Below, one piece after another: positions 44,726-53,428 of a DNA stretch of 64,000 bases. The position numbers were made by a program, and so were the translations under genes. The stretch covers positions 1 through 64,000 of the forward strand of contig CALAJQ010000036.1 in the NCBI GenBank assembly GCA_937922785.1, in the 5' to 3' direction. The notes under the pieces are model-generated. The model was not told where the DNA came from. It did no database searches and worked only from the letters and a program-made list of their open reading frames with translations. Position 1 is the first letter of the stretch. Each line of letters begins with the position of its first letter. The stretch comes from an uncultured Acidimicrobiales bacterium. Its GTDB lineage: Bacteria > Actinomycetota > Acidimicrobiia > Acidimicrobiales > SZUA-35.

Positions 44726-46239
44726 CACTTAAGGACGAAATCAGGGACCATATTGACACTGTCGCTCCACCGATCACCTTGGACGAGATCGTGGCGGCAG
44801 ACAACGCTCAGGTCCGGACGACTCAAGTAGATATCGTGACGGCGGAGCACTCCGCAAGACGAGGCCATCGGCGCCGATGGACGCCATCGCTATTGGTTGG
44901 AGCGGCGGCGCTTGTTCTTGGCGTGTTGACCATCGGCGCAACCGACCTGTTCGGCCAGCGCGATCTGGTCGAAACGACAGATACCCCCGCTATCGACCTT
45001 GTACCTGGGGCGTGGGAGCAGCTGCCGGATCGAGAAGGACTGTTCGTTCCGTCCGATGTGGTTGAGACGATTGAAATCCCGGGTGGCGGCAGTCAGACAG
45101 GCATCAGCTCGATAGCGGTTTCCGGACTTACTGCCACCGACGACGGATATGTAGCCGTGGGCAGCGAATCAGTCGGTTTCGTCGAAGTGGCGGCGGTCTG
45201 GTCGACAAATGACGGGGAGACTTGGACTCGAATTGGTGCCGGTTCTCCTGCCTTCGGTGAACTGGGTGTTGAAGTCGGCGACATAGGTCCAACTGGATTC
45301 TCGATGAGCGACGTAGCTGCAGCTGGTGAGAGGATTGTCGCGGTTGGCCGACAAAACGCGGACACCGTTGCCCCGACGGCATGGACGGCATCAACGCTGG
45401 ATGGGAACTGGGAGCGAGTTGCTCTCCCAATTGAAGAGCCAGGTTTTTTCTCGGGGCTCAGAGTTGCCTCTACCTCAGAGGGTTTCGTCGCAGTGGCGAA
45501 TCACAACAGAGACTTCGATACAGGCCGGGGCAACCGGACCCTGGTTTGGGTCTCACCTGACGGTCTCGAGTGGATCCCGGTGACTGACGCAGGGTTTGCT
45601 GATGGAGAAGCTATCAGCGCGATCGAAACCCACGGTGACCGAATCGTGGCAGTTGGAACTTCAGACGGATTCAACAAACCCCGAGCAGCTGCTTGGATAT
45701 CAGACGATGCAGGCCAAACATGGACCCGTGCGATACTGCCGGACGCCCCAGACGATCGGCCGGTGACAAGCATGGTAGATGTCGCGGTCGGCTCCGAAGG
45801 CTTGGTTGCGGTAGGTCACCAGGCAATCAGTGGTGACACTTCTTGGGGGCAACGCGATGGTGGGTCCAGAACACTTAGCGACCAGCAAGACATCATTGTC
45901 TGGTCCAGCCCGGACGGAATTGAGTGGAAACAGTCAGGCGAAGTCCGCGCACCAAACCAAATCACAATCGATCCCAGCATCACCGCAGGTCCCGGCGGAT
46001 ATCTAATTAGCTTCACGACACTCACCCCCGAAACGATCGAAACTTCAACCTGGCTGACCACGGGTGGAGCCACGTTTGAAGAAATCAACGAACCAGGGGA
46101 TTACGTCCACAGTGTCACAGCCTCGTTCGAAGACAGCTACGTGTCGATCGCCAAAAGCCATCCATACCGTGTGGCCCCCAGCGAGTCCGAGTCACAACCG
46201 GCAAAGCCTCTCCAGATTTGGAAGCTCCCATTCAACTGA
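44722..46239 (+). CDS. Membrane-anchored Asp-box/BNR beta-propeller protein, putative anti-sigma
   Basis: 505 residues, starting inside the sigma stop (ATGA). A short basic N-terminus is followed by one membrane helix near residues 55-80 (SLLVGAAALVLGVLTIGATDLFG), then a long extracytoplasmic beta-propeller with repeated Asp-box-like motifs: WSTNDGETWTRI, WVSPDGLEWIPV, WISDDAGQTWTRA, WSSPDGIEWKQS. Asp-box/BNR repeats occur in sialidases and plant-type receptors. The cytoplasmic stub is about 54 residues, enough for a sigma-binding helix; this role is inferred from gene order and coupling. Confidence 0.8.
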   Translation: MTLKDEIRDHIDTVAPPITLDEIVAADNAQVRTTQVDIVTAEHSARRGHRRRWTPSLLVGAAALVLGVLTIGATDLFGQRDLVETTDTPAIDLVPGAWEQLPDREGLFVPSDVVETIEIPGGGSQTGISSIAVSGLTATDDGYVAVGSESVGFVEVAAVWSTNDGETWTRIGAGSPAFGELGVEVGDIGPTGFSMSDVAAAGERIVAVGRQNADTVAPTAWTASTLDGNWERVALPIEEPGFFSGLRVASTSEGFVAVANHNRDFDTGRGNRTLVWVSPDGLEWIPVTDAGFADGEAISAIETHGDRIVAVGTSDGFNKPRAAAWISDDAGQTWTRAILPDAPDDRPVTSMVDVAVGSEGLVAVGHQAISGDTSWGQRDGGSRTLSDQQDIIVWSSPDGIEWKQSGEVRAPNQITIDPSITAGPGGYLISFTTLTPETIETSTWLTTGGATFEEINEPGDYVHSVTASFEDSYVSIAKSHPYRVAPSESESQPAKPLQIWKLPFN

Positions 46240-46272
46240 TCTGGTCGCAACGGCTTGCACAGTCAGATCGTC

Positions 46273-47604
46273 TTAGTTCAGCGGCGTTGTTGTTATTGGC
46301 CAATCCGACGTTGTGACGTAGAGCGTGTCGGTCAGTATTAGGATTTTCCCGTTGGCGTGGACTGCGTTGTAGGGCAGTTGGGTGGCCGGTGATGGCCCGA
46401 CTAGGTCCCAGGTTTGTTGTGTTGGATCGAACCGGATTAGTGCGGCCGGATTTTGGTTGTTAAGGCCGCTTCCTAATTCGCCTGGGTCGATGACTAGATG
46501 GGTTCCGGTCCACAGCATGGTTCTGCTTCCGATGTTGCACTCGCATCCGTCTGGTTCGGGGAGCGCTTCGGGTAGTGCTGTCCAAGAGTCCGTACTTGGG
46601 TCATACATTGATCCAACGGCTCGTTCGGAGTCATCGGCAGTAGGGGCGGGGAGGGCGCCCCATATCATGAGGTGGCTACCAGTCCAGGCGATGCTTGGAG
46701 CGGCTGGCCAAGCCGGGGGGTCGGGCAGGGTGCGCCATGAGTCGTTTGTCGGGTCGTATGCGAGGCCTTGGCTGAGGGTGCGTGCAACTTCGGCGGGCCA
46801 GATAAACATTTCTGTGCCGCTCCAGGCGACTTGGCGGAGGCGACCCAAGTCAGTTGGGGGAGTCGTGGTGCTGGACCATTCATTGTCGGTTGGGTTGTAG
46901 CTCGCAACTCCGGCCGGTGTTGTGACGAGCATGACCGCGCCGGTCCAGACCGCTTCGGTGAACTCGCTAGAGATGGGCGAGTTCGGAAGTACTCTCCACG
47001 AGTCAGTGTCGGGTGAGTAAGCGGTCGCCGAGGTTGAGTTCTGGCCGCAACAGATGATGAGTTCGTCACCTGTCCAGATTGCGGCGGCACCGAACGTTCC
47101 ATCTTTTGGGCCGGCGGGGAGTTCGCGCCATTGGCCCGACTCGGGGTTGAACGCGAAGCCCGGCTCGCCAGCGGCGGTGTTCTCCACGCTGTCGTTTTGG
47201 CCTCCCCATATAAGCGCTTCGGTGCCGGTCCAAACCATCACCCCGTTTGGCATAGCTATTCCGTCTGGTGGATCGAATGCCAGCCACCCGTCGGGCAGGG
47301 TGACATCTTCGAGTTCGTCTTCGGTTGGCGATGCTGTGGTGGGTGTCTCGGTCGGTCGTTGTGAAGTTTCAGTGGTGGGGGTGTTGCCGGCTGTAACTTC
47401 TGTTGGCGGCGATGCGGTAGTGGTTAGCCAAAGAAGTCCGGTGGCTGCAGCTACGGCGAGGGCGGATGCTGCTGCGTATCGTTGCCAGCGTGCCCTCTCA
47501 TTTGAGGTCAGGTCGATCGGTCGGCGCGGTTGGTCAGGCGCATGTTCGGCGAGAGCGTTTAGCCGGTCGGTGATGCCGTCTTCGAATGGAGTTCTAGCGT
47601 TCAT
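46273..47604 (-). CDS. Membrane-anchored kelch-type propeller, putative anti-sigma
   Basis: 443 residues from ATG 47604, which overlaps the sigma stop as ATGA. The N-terminus has a short cytoplasmic part (FEDGITDRLNALAEH), a membrane helix near residues 43-62 (AAASALAVAAATGLLWL), a Thr/Pro linker and then about six kelch-like repeats: GGQNDSVENTAAGEP, WTGDELIICCGQ, YNPTDNEWS, YDPTNDSWRTLP, YDPSTDSWTALP, FDPTQQTWDL. Kelch repeats form a beta-propeller facing the outside. Its coupling to a sigma gene suggests a regulatory role; ligand unknown. Confidence 0.82.
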   Translation of the reverse strand: MNARTPFEDGITDRLNALAEHAPDQPRRPIDLTSNERARWQRYAAASALAVAAATGLLWLTTTASPPTEVTAGNTPTTETSQRPTETPTTASPTEDELEDVTLPDGWLAFDPPDGIAMPNGVMVWTGTEALIWGGQNDSVENTAAGEPGFAFNPESGQWRELPAGPKDGTFGAAAIWTGDELIICCGQNSTSATAYSPDTDSWRVLPNSPISSEFTEAVWTGAVMLVTTPAGVASYNPTDNEWSSTTTPPTDLGRLRQVAWSGTEMFIWPAEVARTLSQGLAYDPTNDSWRTLPDPPAWPAAPSIAWTGSHLMIWGALPAPTADDSERAVGSMYDPSTDSWTALPEALPEPDGCECNIGSRTMLWTGTHLVIDPGELGSGLNNQNPAALIRFDPTQQTWDLVGPSPATQLPYNAVHANGKILILTDTLYVTTSDWPITTTPLN

Positions 47605-48149
47605 TGGAGTTTCTCCCGTAGTTCGCGTAAACCTCGGTGAGCGAGGCTGCGGACAGTGGACGGTCGGCATTGCAGAATGTCGGCAATCTCTTGTTCTGGT
47701 AAGTCGACGAAATAGCGGAGGACGATCACCGCACGTTTGCGATCTGACAGCGATCTGAGCGCGTCACGAGTCTCGATCAGATCGTGAGGTAGCTGACTTT
47801 CTGAACCAACGAGCAGTATGGCGTTCCGGTGCTGCTGCTGTTCGCGGCCCTTTAGCCGGAATCTTGAACGGCACTCATTCACCACGACAGCCCGCAAGTA
47901 GCTTGGCGGATGTTCGATCGAGCCGAGCCGGTGGGCGCAGCGAAGGAATGAGTCGTGCACCGCATCTTCTGCCTCGGCCGCTGAGCCCGTAAGCAGGAAC
48001 GCGATCGTGACTAAAGGCCTGAATTGCTCGAGGTAAAGAGTTTCAAAGCCCTCGTCAACACGATTCAAGGGTATGTCCACGCTTACTACAGTGCTCGCAG
48101 GACCAAAATGGTGCACGGCACCCCTAAATAATTCTTCTGTCGTGTTCAT
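47601..48149 (-). CDS. ECF sigma factor (SigE-like)
   Basis: ECF core with region 2 (LYLEQFRPLVTIAFLLTGSAAEAEDAVHDSFLRC) and region 4 (LRSLSDRKRAVIVLRYFVDLPEQEIADILQC, then RPSTVRSLAHRGLRELR). Starts are possible at ATG 48215 (GAGGG upstream), ATG 48149 and GTG 48073; I give 48149 because 48215 would leave only about 40 bases for the divergent gene at 48255. The stop overlaps the kelch gene by 4 bases (ATGA). This is the third sigma/propeller pair in the window. Confidence 0.88.
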   Translation of the reverse strand: MNTTEELFRGAVHHFGPASTVVSVDIPLNRVDEGFETLYLEQFRPLVTIAFLLTGSAAEAEDAVHDSFLRCAHRLGSIEHPPSYLRAVVVNECRSRFRLKGREQQQHRNAILLVGSESQLPHDLIETRDALRSLSDRKRAVIVLRYFVDLPEQEIADILQCRPSTVRSLAHRGLRELREKLQ

Positions 48150-48254
48150 CCGAACCGGTTTGGATCTTGACCCCGCCGATAATTTGGCTTGTCGAAGAAC
48201 TAACTTTCTTGGCATGGCAGTTGACCCTCGTAAGCCCGTTAGAGAATCAGCTGC

Positions 48255-49907
48255 ATGACTGTGCCTAACTCGGTTGCGATAAGGATGGTGGCCGCGATTG
48301 TGTTGGTGGTGGGGCTGGCGGGCGTGACGGTTGCAATCGTCCGGGCCGGCAACGTCGATCAGTCAGTTGCTGTGGCCGGAGGTTCGACTACGCCCTCGAC
48401 AATTCAAACGGTTACTGCTCCGACGACCGAACCAGAACCACAAACAACGGACCCAGTCTGTTCAACGCCGGAATTGCCTCAACCGCTCGAGGCATACGTC
48501 GAGACCTTGGTCGACGCGTACAACCGACGTGACGCTGGAGCAATAGTCGGCGTGATCGGTCAGGGCTCTGTGACCGATTCGAGCCTTCAGCTCGGGCAGC
48601 AGGATAGCTACGGCACCATCGAGGAGTGGATTTCGGAGGTGGAGCGAGTTGGAGATGTCTTGGAGGTTCAGGGCATCGGTGGGCAGGGTTTCAAGCTTTT
48701 TGCCAGTCGATCCAATAGTGCATTCGAAGCATCAGGAATTGAGGCGCTCTCGTTCACTCTCGAAATTTCTTCAAGTGATAGTTGTGAAAGTCGGATTCGG
48801 ACGACCAGCGAGATCAGCTCTCCAGACGCGTGCACCTACCAACAGGTCGTGGGCGTGATTGCTAACTCAGGATGCGCAGACAACTTCGAACCGAGGATGG
48901 GACATCTAAGTGCTTGGACCGGAGATGAGCTCCTTATCTTGGGCGGATCAGCGGGAACGGGCGGAGATGCACTACTGACTTCAGGTCTGGGTCGATCTGA
49001 GGAGGGGTGGCGGGATATCGCGCCGCTTCCGGTTCGGCTAAATACATGGCCTGGGGTAGCTACTCGGTGGGTTGGTGATCGGTTGGTCGTGGCTGGTTCA
49101 ACGAGCGAGGGTGTTCAGGTGCTCAGCTATTTTCCGGTGGAGGATCGTTGGGATGTTTCTGATCCGCTTCCCGCCGATCGTTATGGACCCGGAGCTGTCG
49201 TGATCACCGACGCTGAGGTCGTAATTGCTGGCGGCTCAAATAACGATCCGCGTGACACGGCCTGGATTTATGACTTGGCAGATCAGACCTGGGAACAGTT
49301 AGCTGACCCACCATTTCAACCGGTTGAGAACATGTCCGGAGTCTGGACCGGCACCGAGGCTCTATTCATTGGCGGTTACAGCCGCAGCAGCAAATCACCG
49401 GCGGTGGCCTTTGACCCAGCAACCCGCCAGTGGCGGTCGCTGGCCCCGATGCCCGGCCATTGGTTGGAACCCGACCAACTTGTATGGACCAGTGAGGTCG
49501 TAATCGTCGTCGGTGGGAACAGTGGGCCAGCCCACCCGACTGAGCTCTCTGTTTATGATCCCGGCGCTGATGTTTGGACTCTGACCGCGCCGTTGCCGAT
49601 CCAAGCAGTCGAAGACCTGGCGGTTGGCTGGACCGGTACGGAGCTTCTCTTGTGGGGAGGTTTCGGTACCTACAATCAGGGAGTCTCCGGCGAGGGCGCG
49701 GTCTATGACATAGCAACAGACTCATGGCGAGTTATGGCTGCTTCGCCCCTTACAGCGCGTTGTTATCATTCCGGCGAAGTGACCCGTGACGGCTTCGTTA
49801 TCTTCGGAGGATTGGAAGTTTGTGGCGACCCCGGCATCCTCGCCCGCGGGGATGGCGCGATCTATGACCCAGAGTCCGACACTTGGTCGGTGCTGTCCAA
49901 CAGCTAG
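48255..49907 (+). CDS. Exported NTF2-like plus kelch propeller protein
   Basis: 550 residues, divergent from the sigma gene. The N-terminal signal or anchor helix (VAAIVLVVGLAGVTVAIVRAG, residues about 12-33) is followed by a Thr linker, an NTF2/SnoaL-like domain (about 75-195, ETLVDAYNRRDAGAIVGVIG, GTIEEWISEVERVGD) and then about six kelch-like repeats (DLADQTWEQLADPP, FDPATRQWRSLAP, YDPGADVWTLTAPLP, YDIATDSWRVM, YDPESDTWSVLSNS). It resembles the propeller of the membrane protein at 46273, so it may act with it at the envelope. Confidence 0.8.
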   Translation: MTVPNSVAIRMVAAIVLVVGLAGVTVAIVRAGNVDQSVAVAGGSTTPSTIQTVTAPTTEPEPQTTDPVCSTPELPQPLEAYVETLVDAYNRRDAGAIVGVIGQGSVTDSSLQLGQQDSYGTIEEWISEVERVGDVLEVQGIGGQGFKLFASRSNSAFEASGIEALSFTLEISSSDSCESRIRTTSEISSPDACTYQQVVGVIANSGCADNFEPRMGHLSAWTGDELLILGGSAGTGGDALLTSGLGRSEEGWRDIAPLPVRLNTWPGVATRWVGDRLVVAGSTSEGVQVLSYFPVEDRWDVSDPLPADRYGPGAVVITDAEVVIAGGSNNDPRDTAWIYDLADQTWEQLADPPFQPVENMSGVWTGTEALFIGGYSRSSKSPAVAFDPATRQWRSLAPMPGHWLEPDQLVWTSEVVIVVGGNSGPAHPTELSVYDPGADVWTLTAPLPIQAVEDLAVGWTGTELLLWGGFGTYNQGVSGEGAVYDIATDSWRVMAASPLTARCYHSGEVTRDGFVIFGGLEVCGDPGILARGDGAIYDPESDTWSVLSNS

Positions 49908-49975
49908 CTTTAGGTGGGGTCTGCTCTTTGTCTCCACGAGCGAACCGTCTGGCAAGTTATTAGGGGCGGCGCGGA

Positions 49976-50914
49976 TTAGCGATTCGTCAGGATTCGATCG
50001 AGAGTTCGAGCCATTACGTCGCCGAGCGGATGCCGTTTGGGCACGTAGTAGAGGACGCCGCCGACAGCATGTTCGAGTTCGAACGCTCGGCCGCGGATCC
50101 AGGTGGCATCGTCAGCACCGCATGCCTCGCGAAAGTGTTCACGCTCGTTAACGGTCAGGACAGCCCAGGCCGGTGAAAGGTCCTGCGCGAGGTCGCCGAT
50201 TCCGACGCCGCCCCAGTCAATGATCGCAGTGAGCACTCCGTTGTTCAGAAGCAGATTGCCGGGTATCAGGTCACCATGAACGAATCCTTCCGTGACCGGT
50301 TCATCGACTACCTCAAGTGACTCTGCAACGAGCCGCTTGACCGCGGCGACGTCGACAAGACTCTCAGCATTCCAATCTGGGTCGTCCAACCATCCGCTGA
50401 GTCGGTCGAGGAGCGGTTCGAGCGGACCTCCGCGACTTCCTCGCGGTCTACGGTTGGCTTCGACGCCAGTGATCGCCCCGATTGCCGGTACCAAGAGGCC
50501 GAGATCTGCTGCCAACGATTGGAGTTCTGTCGCGCCCAGGCCATCCCGCAGAGTCCATGCATCAGACCCGTCGATCCATTCGAGGACCGACCATTGGTGC
50601 GGGAACAATTCGTGCGGAGAGCCGATGTGGCGCACCTTGGGTGTCTTAACCATCGAACCGACACGCGAATGACCGATCGCTTCCAGCGCTGCGATCTCCT
50701 GGGAAACACCTGCCGCTGCGCCTGGCCGACGAGGGAGCCGAACAACAACATCTGGCTCGTCGTCGAGTCGCACTCTCCACATAGCGTTGTCCGTACCGGA
50801 CGTCTCCAGATACTCAACCGGACAGCTCGACCAGTGGGCACATTCAGACCGCAAAAGCGCTCTGACGATCGGCTCACTGGTGTCGGGCTCGTCGTCGTGA
50901 ATCCTGGCTGACAC
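49976..50914 (-). CDS. Aminoglycoside phosphotransferase (APH)-family kinase
   Basis: 312 residues from ATG 50914. The APH/choline kinase fold is visible: an N-lobe with AMWRVRLDDEPDVVVRLPR, GSPHELFPHQWSVLEWIDG, then the Brenner-type catalytic motif FVHGDLIPGNLLLN (Asp in HGD) and the metal-binding IDWGGVGIGDLAQDL. Proteins like this phosphorylate aminoglycosides or, more often, unknown small molecules. Distance from known resistance enzymes cannot be judged without a database. Convergent with the propeller gene. Confidence 0.88.
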   Translation of the reverse strand: MSARIHDDEPDTSEPIVRALLRSECAHWSSCPVEYLETSGTDNAMWRVRLDDEPDVVVRLPRRPGAAAGVSQEIAALEAIGHSRVGSMVKTPKVRHIGSPHELFPHQWSVLEWIDGSDAWTLRDGLGATELQSLAADLGLLVPAIGAITGVEANRRPRGSRGGPLEPLLDRLSGWLDDPDWNAESLVDVAAVKRLVAESLEVVDEPVTEGFVHGDLIPGNLLLNNGVLTAIIDWGGVGIGDLAQDLSPAWAVLTVNEREHFREACGADDATWIRGRAFELEHAVGGVLYYVPKRHPLGDVMARTLDRILTNR

Positions 50915-50995
50915 TCGTCCATTCTTGCCCAGTCGACGATCGTCTGGCGCAGTTATGATCAGATCAGTCAGACGATTGGTTCAGGCTTAGCCCCT

Positions 50996-51277
50996 ATGGA
51001 ACGCTATTCGGTTCAATCAATTCGGGACTTGGTTCCGGTGGAGGATTGTTTGAGGCTTGGCCTGGCCTGTACAGCGATAACAAACGGAGGGTTTCTTGCT
51101 CCAGGAGAGTACGTAGGGTCTGGCAATACAAGCGTATTGAGGTCGTCCCGTTCATTTCCGGAACCGGACCCGTCGGTGGTGGAAGCGCTCAGAGTGTTGG
51201 CGGTGTCTTTGGGCGCTGACATGGTGGAGCTCGGTCGGGGGAGCGGCCAGTTTGTGTTGCTCCCGGCTGAGGATTAG
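50996..51277 (+). CDS. Unknown small protein, 93 residues
   Basis: ATG 50996 opens MERYSVQSIRDLVPVEDC. A hydrophobic segment (LACTAITNGGFLAPGEYVG) and a C-terminal strand (VLAVSLGADMVELGRGSGQFVLLP) suggest a small globular protein. It is divergent from the APH gene and has a 4-base tail-to-tail overlap with the gene at 51274. Function unknown. Confidence 0.5.
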   Translation: MERYSVQSIRDLVPVEDCLRLGLACTAITNGGFLAPGEYVGSGNTSVLRSSRSFPEPDPSVVEALRVLAVSLGADMVELGRGSGQFVLLPAED

Positions 51278-51729
51278 GGCGAAAGGTCGTTGGCGTCTTT
51301 GGTTTGGCTGGGTTTGACGATCCCGTAGTAGACGTTGTGTACACATGACTTCTTTGATCGGATCCCGAACGTTGAGCGTGCATAGACAAGCAGGATCTCG
51401 TTGCTTCGAACGACTCTTTCCAACGTGATGCTTCGGTCACCCATGTAAAACCTCACAACGCAGTTGCCAGCTTGAATTGGAGTAGTTGTTAAGGAGTCCC
51501 AGGGATCTGGTTGCGTGATGGAGAGTTGGCTGCTCCCACCGGAATGGTCGATGCCGAGAACGATAGGGAACAGTTGGGATGCACGACTTGCCACGACAAA
51601 CAGCGGCCGCCGGGCGTAGACCACCAGCGTGGCCGTCTTTTGAGCTCGGATGTTGCGGAGTCGGCGTCTGTGAAACCACCTGACCTCCGGCACTTTTTCT
51701 AACCCGTGGAGGGCGATGTCATCGTTCAT
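51274..51729 (-). CDS. Unknown basic protein, 151 residues
   Basis: ATG 51729 overlaps the upstream stop as ATGA. It is strongly basic with hydrophobic strands (ATLVVYARRPLFVVASRASQ, LFPIVLGIDHSGG, ITLERVVRSNEILLVYA). No family recognised. The coupling to the gene at 51726 and the strand pattern support a real gene, but the evidence is modest. Confidence 0.45.
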   Translation of the reverse strand: MNDDIALHGLEKVPEVRWFHRRRLRNIRAQKTATLVVYARRPLFVVASRASQLFPIVLGIDHSGGSSQLSITQPDPWDSLTTTPIQAGNCVVRFYMGDRSITLERVVRSNEILLVYARSTFGIRSKKSCVHNVYYGIVKPSQTKDANDLSP

Positions 51730-51968
51730 GGCGCGGTCAAGATCCAGTAAGAGTATCGCTCGCTCGGATCTGGCTTGTGGATCATGATCAGCGGCGCAAT
51801 TATCTCCGGGCTATCTCTCTTGCCATTAGGTGGCGGCAGGTAACCCGTCGACCATGCCAGCGTCCGTAGCTGTGTTTCGCCGGTTTCCAGTTGATCACAC
51901 GGTGTAGGGTCGACGTTGATAGCTACGGGTCGGAGAATGCCAATGCCTACCAATGAGCCTCTGTTCAT
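51726..51968 (-). CDS. Unknown protein, 80 residues, coupled to next gene
   Basis: The C-terminal part (IIAPLIMIHKPDPSERYSYW) is protein-like and ends in an ATGA overlap with the gene at 51729. The start near 51968 overlaps the divergent VOC gene start, so a later start is possible. Weakly supported. Confidence 0.35.
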   Translation of the reverse strand: MNRGSLVGIGILRPVAINVDPTPCDQLETGETQLRTLAWSTGYLPPPNGKRDSPEIIAPLIMIHKPDPSERYSYWILTAP

Positions 51969-52332
51969 CAGCGCTGATGCGTACCAGGATGATGTCCTGG
52001 CATTGCCCGTCGCCGACTTGGAGTCGGCGGCCTCGTACTACGCGTCATCGTTTGGCATGTCTGAAGTGATCCGATCGGATGACCCGATCCCGCAGGTCGT
52101 TCTCGAAAGAGACGGCGTCCAAATCGGATTCGCTGTGAATGGTGGAGATAGCTCGCAAGATGGCGCTGCGATCCGTGTCACGGATGTCTTCCAGGCACGT
52201 GATGAACTGGAAGCGAAAGGCGTCGAGATCTCGAACTGGAGAGTCGACGAGCGAGACGGTGAGAAGTTCCAAGTGTTCTTTGTTGTTGCGCCTGATGGCC
52301 TTTGCTACTACTTCTACCAACCACTTGGCTAG
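51943..52332 (+). CDS. VOC (glyoxalase/bleomycin-resistance) family protein
   Basis: ATG 51943, with GGAG at six bases, is preferred to ATG 51937 (spacing too short). 129 residues: DVLALPVADLESAASYYASSFG, the typical VOC strand-helix start, then QVVLERDGVQIGFAVNGGDS, an inter-repeat helix (DVFQARDELEAKGVE) and FFVVAPDGLCYYFYQPL. Single-domain VOC proteins bind metal and small molecules. Metal ligands are not obvious, so a non-metal-binding role is possible. Divergent from the gene pair at 51274-51968. Confidence 0.85.
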   Translation: MPTNEPLFISADAYQDDVLALPVADLESAASYYASSFGMSEVIRSDDPIPQVVLERDGVQIGFAVNGGDSSQDGAAIRVTDVFQARDELEAKGVEISNWRVDERDGEKFQVFFVVAPDGLCYYFYQPLG

Positions 52333-52571
52333 AGCGCGTCGGTTAGCAGCTGTCGACGATGGCGTGGTGATAGTCGTTGCGGATTTGCGGGTTCAACTAC
52401 GTACCGTAGGCACTTGCCAAGGTTGATGGTGTCATCTACGCCGACTGTGTTGTTTGGTACGTCGATAGTTCGATGGCCGACGCAGCGTCGGTAGGCATTC
52501 CCTGCGACCCAGACTCGTGAGGAATGTCGGGCTTTCTTTGTGTTTTCCCCGCAGGGCTAGCCGGTTAGGTT

Positions 52572-53048
52572 CTAGCCTTCCTCGAACTCGCTCAGGTCTG
52601 GTGTTTCGGGCCAGTTCTCTATTAGGCCTTCTGGATTGATCAGCAGATCGATGTCATCGCCCCAATCTCCTGGCACGACTCGGTTCGGGACGTAGCCAGT
52701 TCTACTGAGTAGCACGTTCCCGTCCCCGTCAAGCAGCGAGTACGTTCCGGTGTCGTTGACGTGAAGGTGGATCTCTGTCCTCGATTCGCGATCGGTTGGC
52801 CAGTTCTGGATCTGACCAGTCGCGATCTCGATTTCAAGGGTCAGGTTGCCGATGTGTTCGCCGGCTTCAAAGTTCATGCCGACGATCTCCTGGCTAGTTT
52901 CGAATCTCAGGCCGGGCAGGTCTGCTGGGATTTCTGCTTCTGAGACCTGCTCGCCGACAATCGGGACGTCGATCTGAATGAGCCTGGCGTTTCCATAATC
53001 CACAGGCCACACAGTAGTGCCCGGTAACACCTGCGATCTGCGTTCCAT
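52572..53048 (-). CDS. Unknown acidic beta-rich protein, 158 residues
   Basis: ATG 53048; no signal peptide. The sequence is rich in Asp, Glu and Asn with short strands (ARLIQIDVPIVGE, GNLTLEIEIATGQIQNW, EIHLHVNDTGTYSLLDGDGN, GLIENWPETPDL). It is a likely soluble beta domain with no family I recognise. It stands alone between the VOC gene and the toxin-antitoxin locus. Confidence 0.65.
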   Translation of the reverse strand: MERRSQVLPGTTVWPVDYGNARLIQIDVPIVGEQVSEAEIPADLPGLRFETSQEIVGMNFEAGEHIGNLTLEIEIATGQIQNWPTDRESRTEIHLHVNDTGTYSLLDGDGNVLLSRTGYVPNRVVPGDWGDDIDLLINPEGLIENWPETPDLSEFEEG

Positions 53049-53185
53049 CCTGGGCGAGCGGCGGGACGTATCACGGGGTTTGTGTCTGGGATCTACAGAT
53101 TTGACCCAACTAGGTCGAATCTGATCACACCAAGGGCGACAAGGTGAACTTGTAATATCGACTGTTTGCCTTGCATGCTGGTTTC

Positions 53186-53428
53186 ATGAGTGTTAGCAGC
53201 TACAGCGTGTCGGACCGGGGACAGATGGCGCTGCCAGCCGAGACGCGTCGAAGGTGGAATCTGACCGACGGGGGAGCAGTGGAGATCGCGGATCTCGGGA
53301 GCGCTCTTGTCATCGTGCCAGCCGGGAGCGGAGGACTGCGCTCCATCGTTCAAGAAGCTATAAGCGAGGCCGGTGGTTATGCGGCGTTGGCATCGTCAGT
53401 CGTAGACGAAGAACCTGATCTCGCTTGA
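53186..53428 (+). CDS. AbrB/MazE-like antitoxin
   Basis: ATG 53186 gives 80 residues. It starts SVSSYSVSDRGQMALPAETRRRW, the AbrB (SpoVT) DNA-binding N-terminal pattern, then AVEIADLGSALVIVPAG. The C-terminal part (IVQEAISEAGGYAALASSV) is probably the toxin-binding segment. AbrB-type antitoxins bind their own operator. It is followed by, and overlaps by 4 bases (TTGA), the toxin gene at 53425. The end of this gene is repeated at 60272. Confidence 0.85.
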   Translation: MSVSSYSVSDRGQMALPAETRRRWNLTDGGAVEIADLGSALVIVPAGSGGLRSIVQEAISEAGGYAALASSVVDEEPDLA

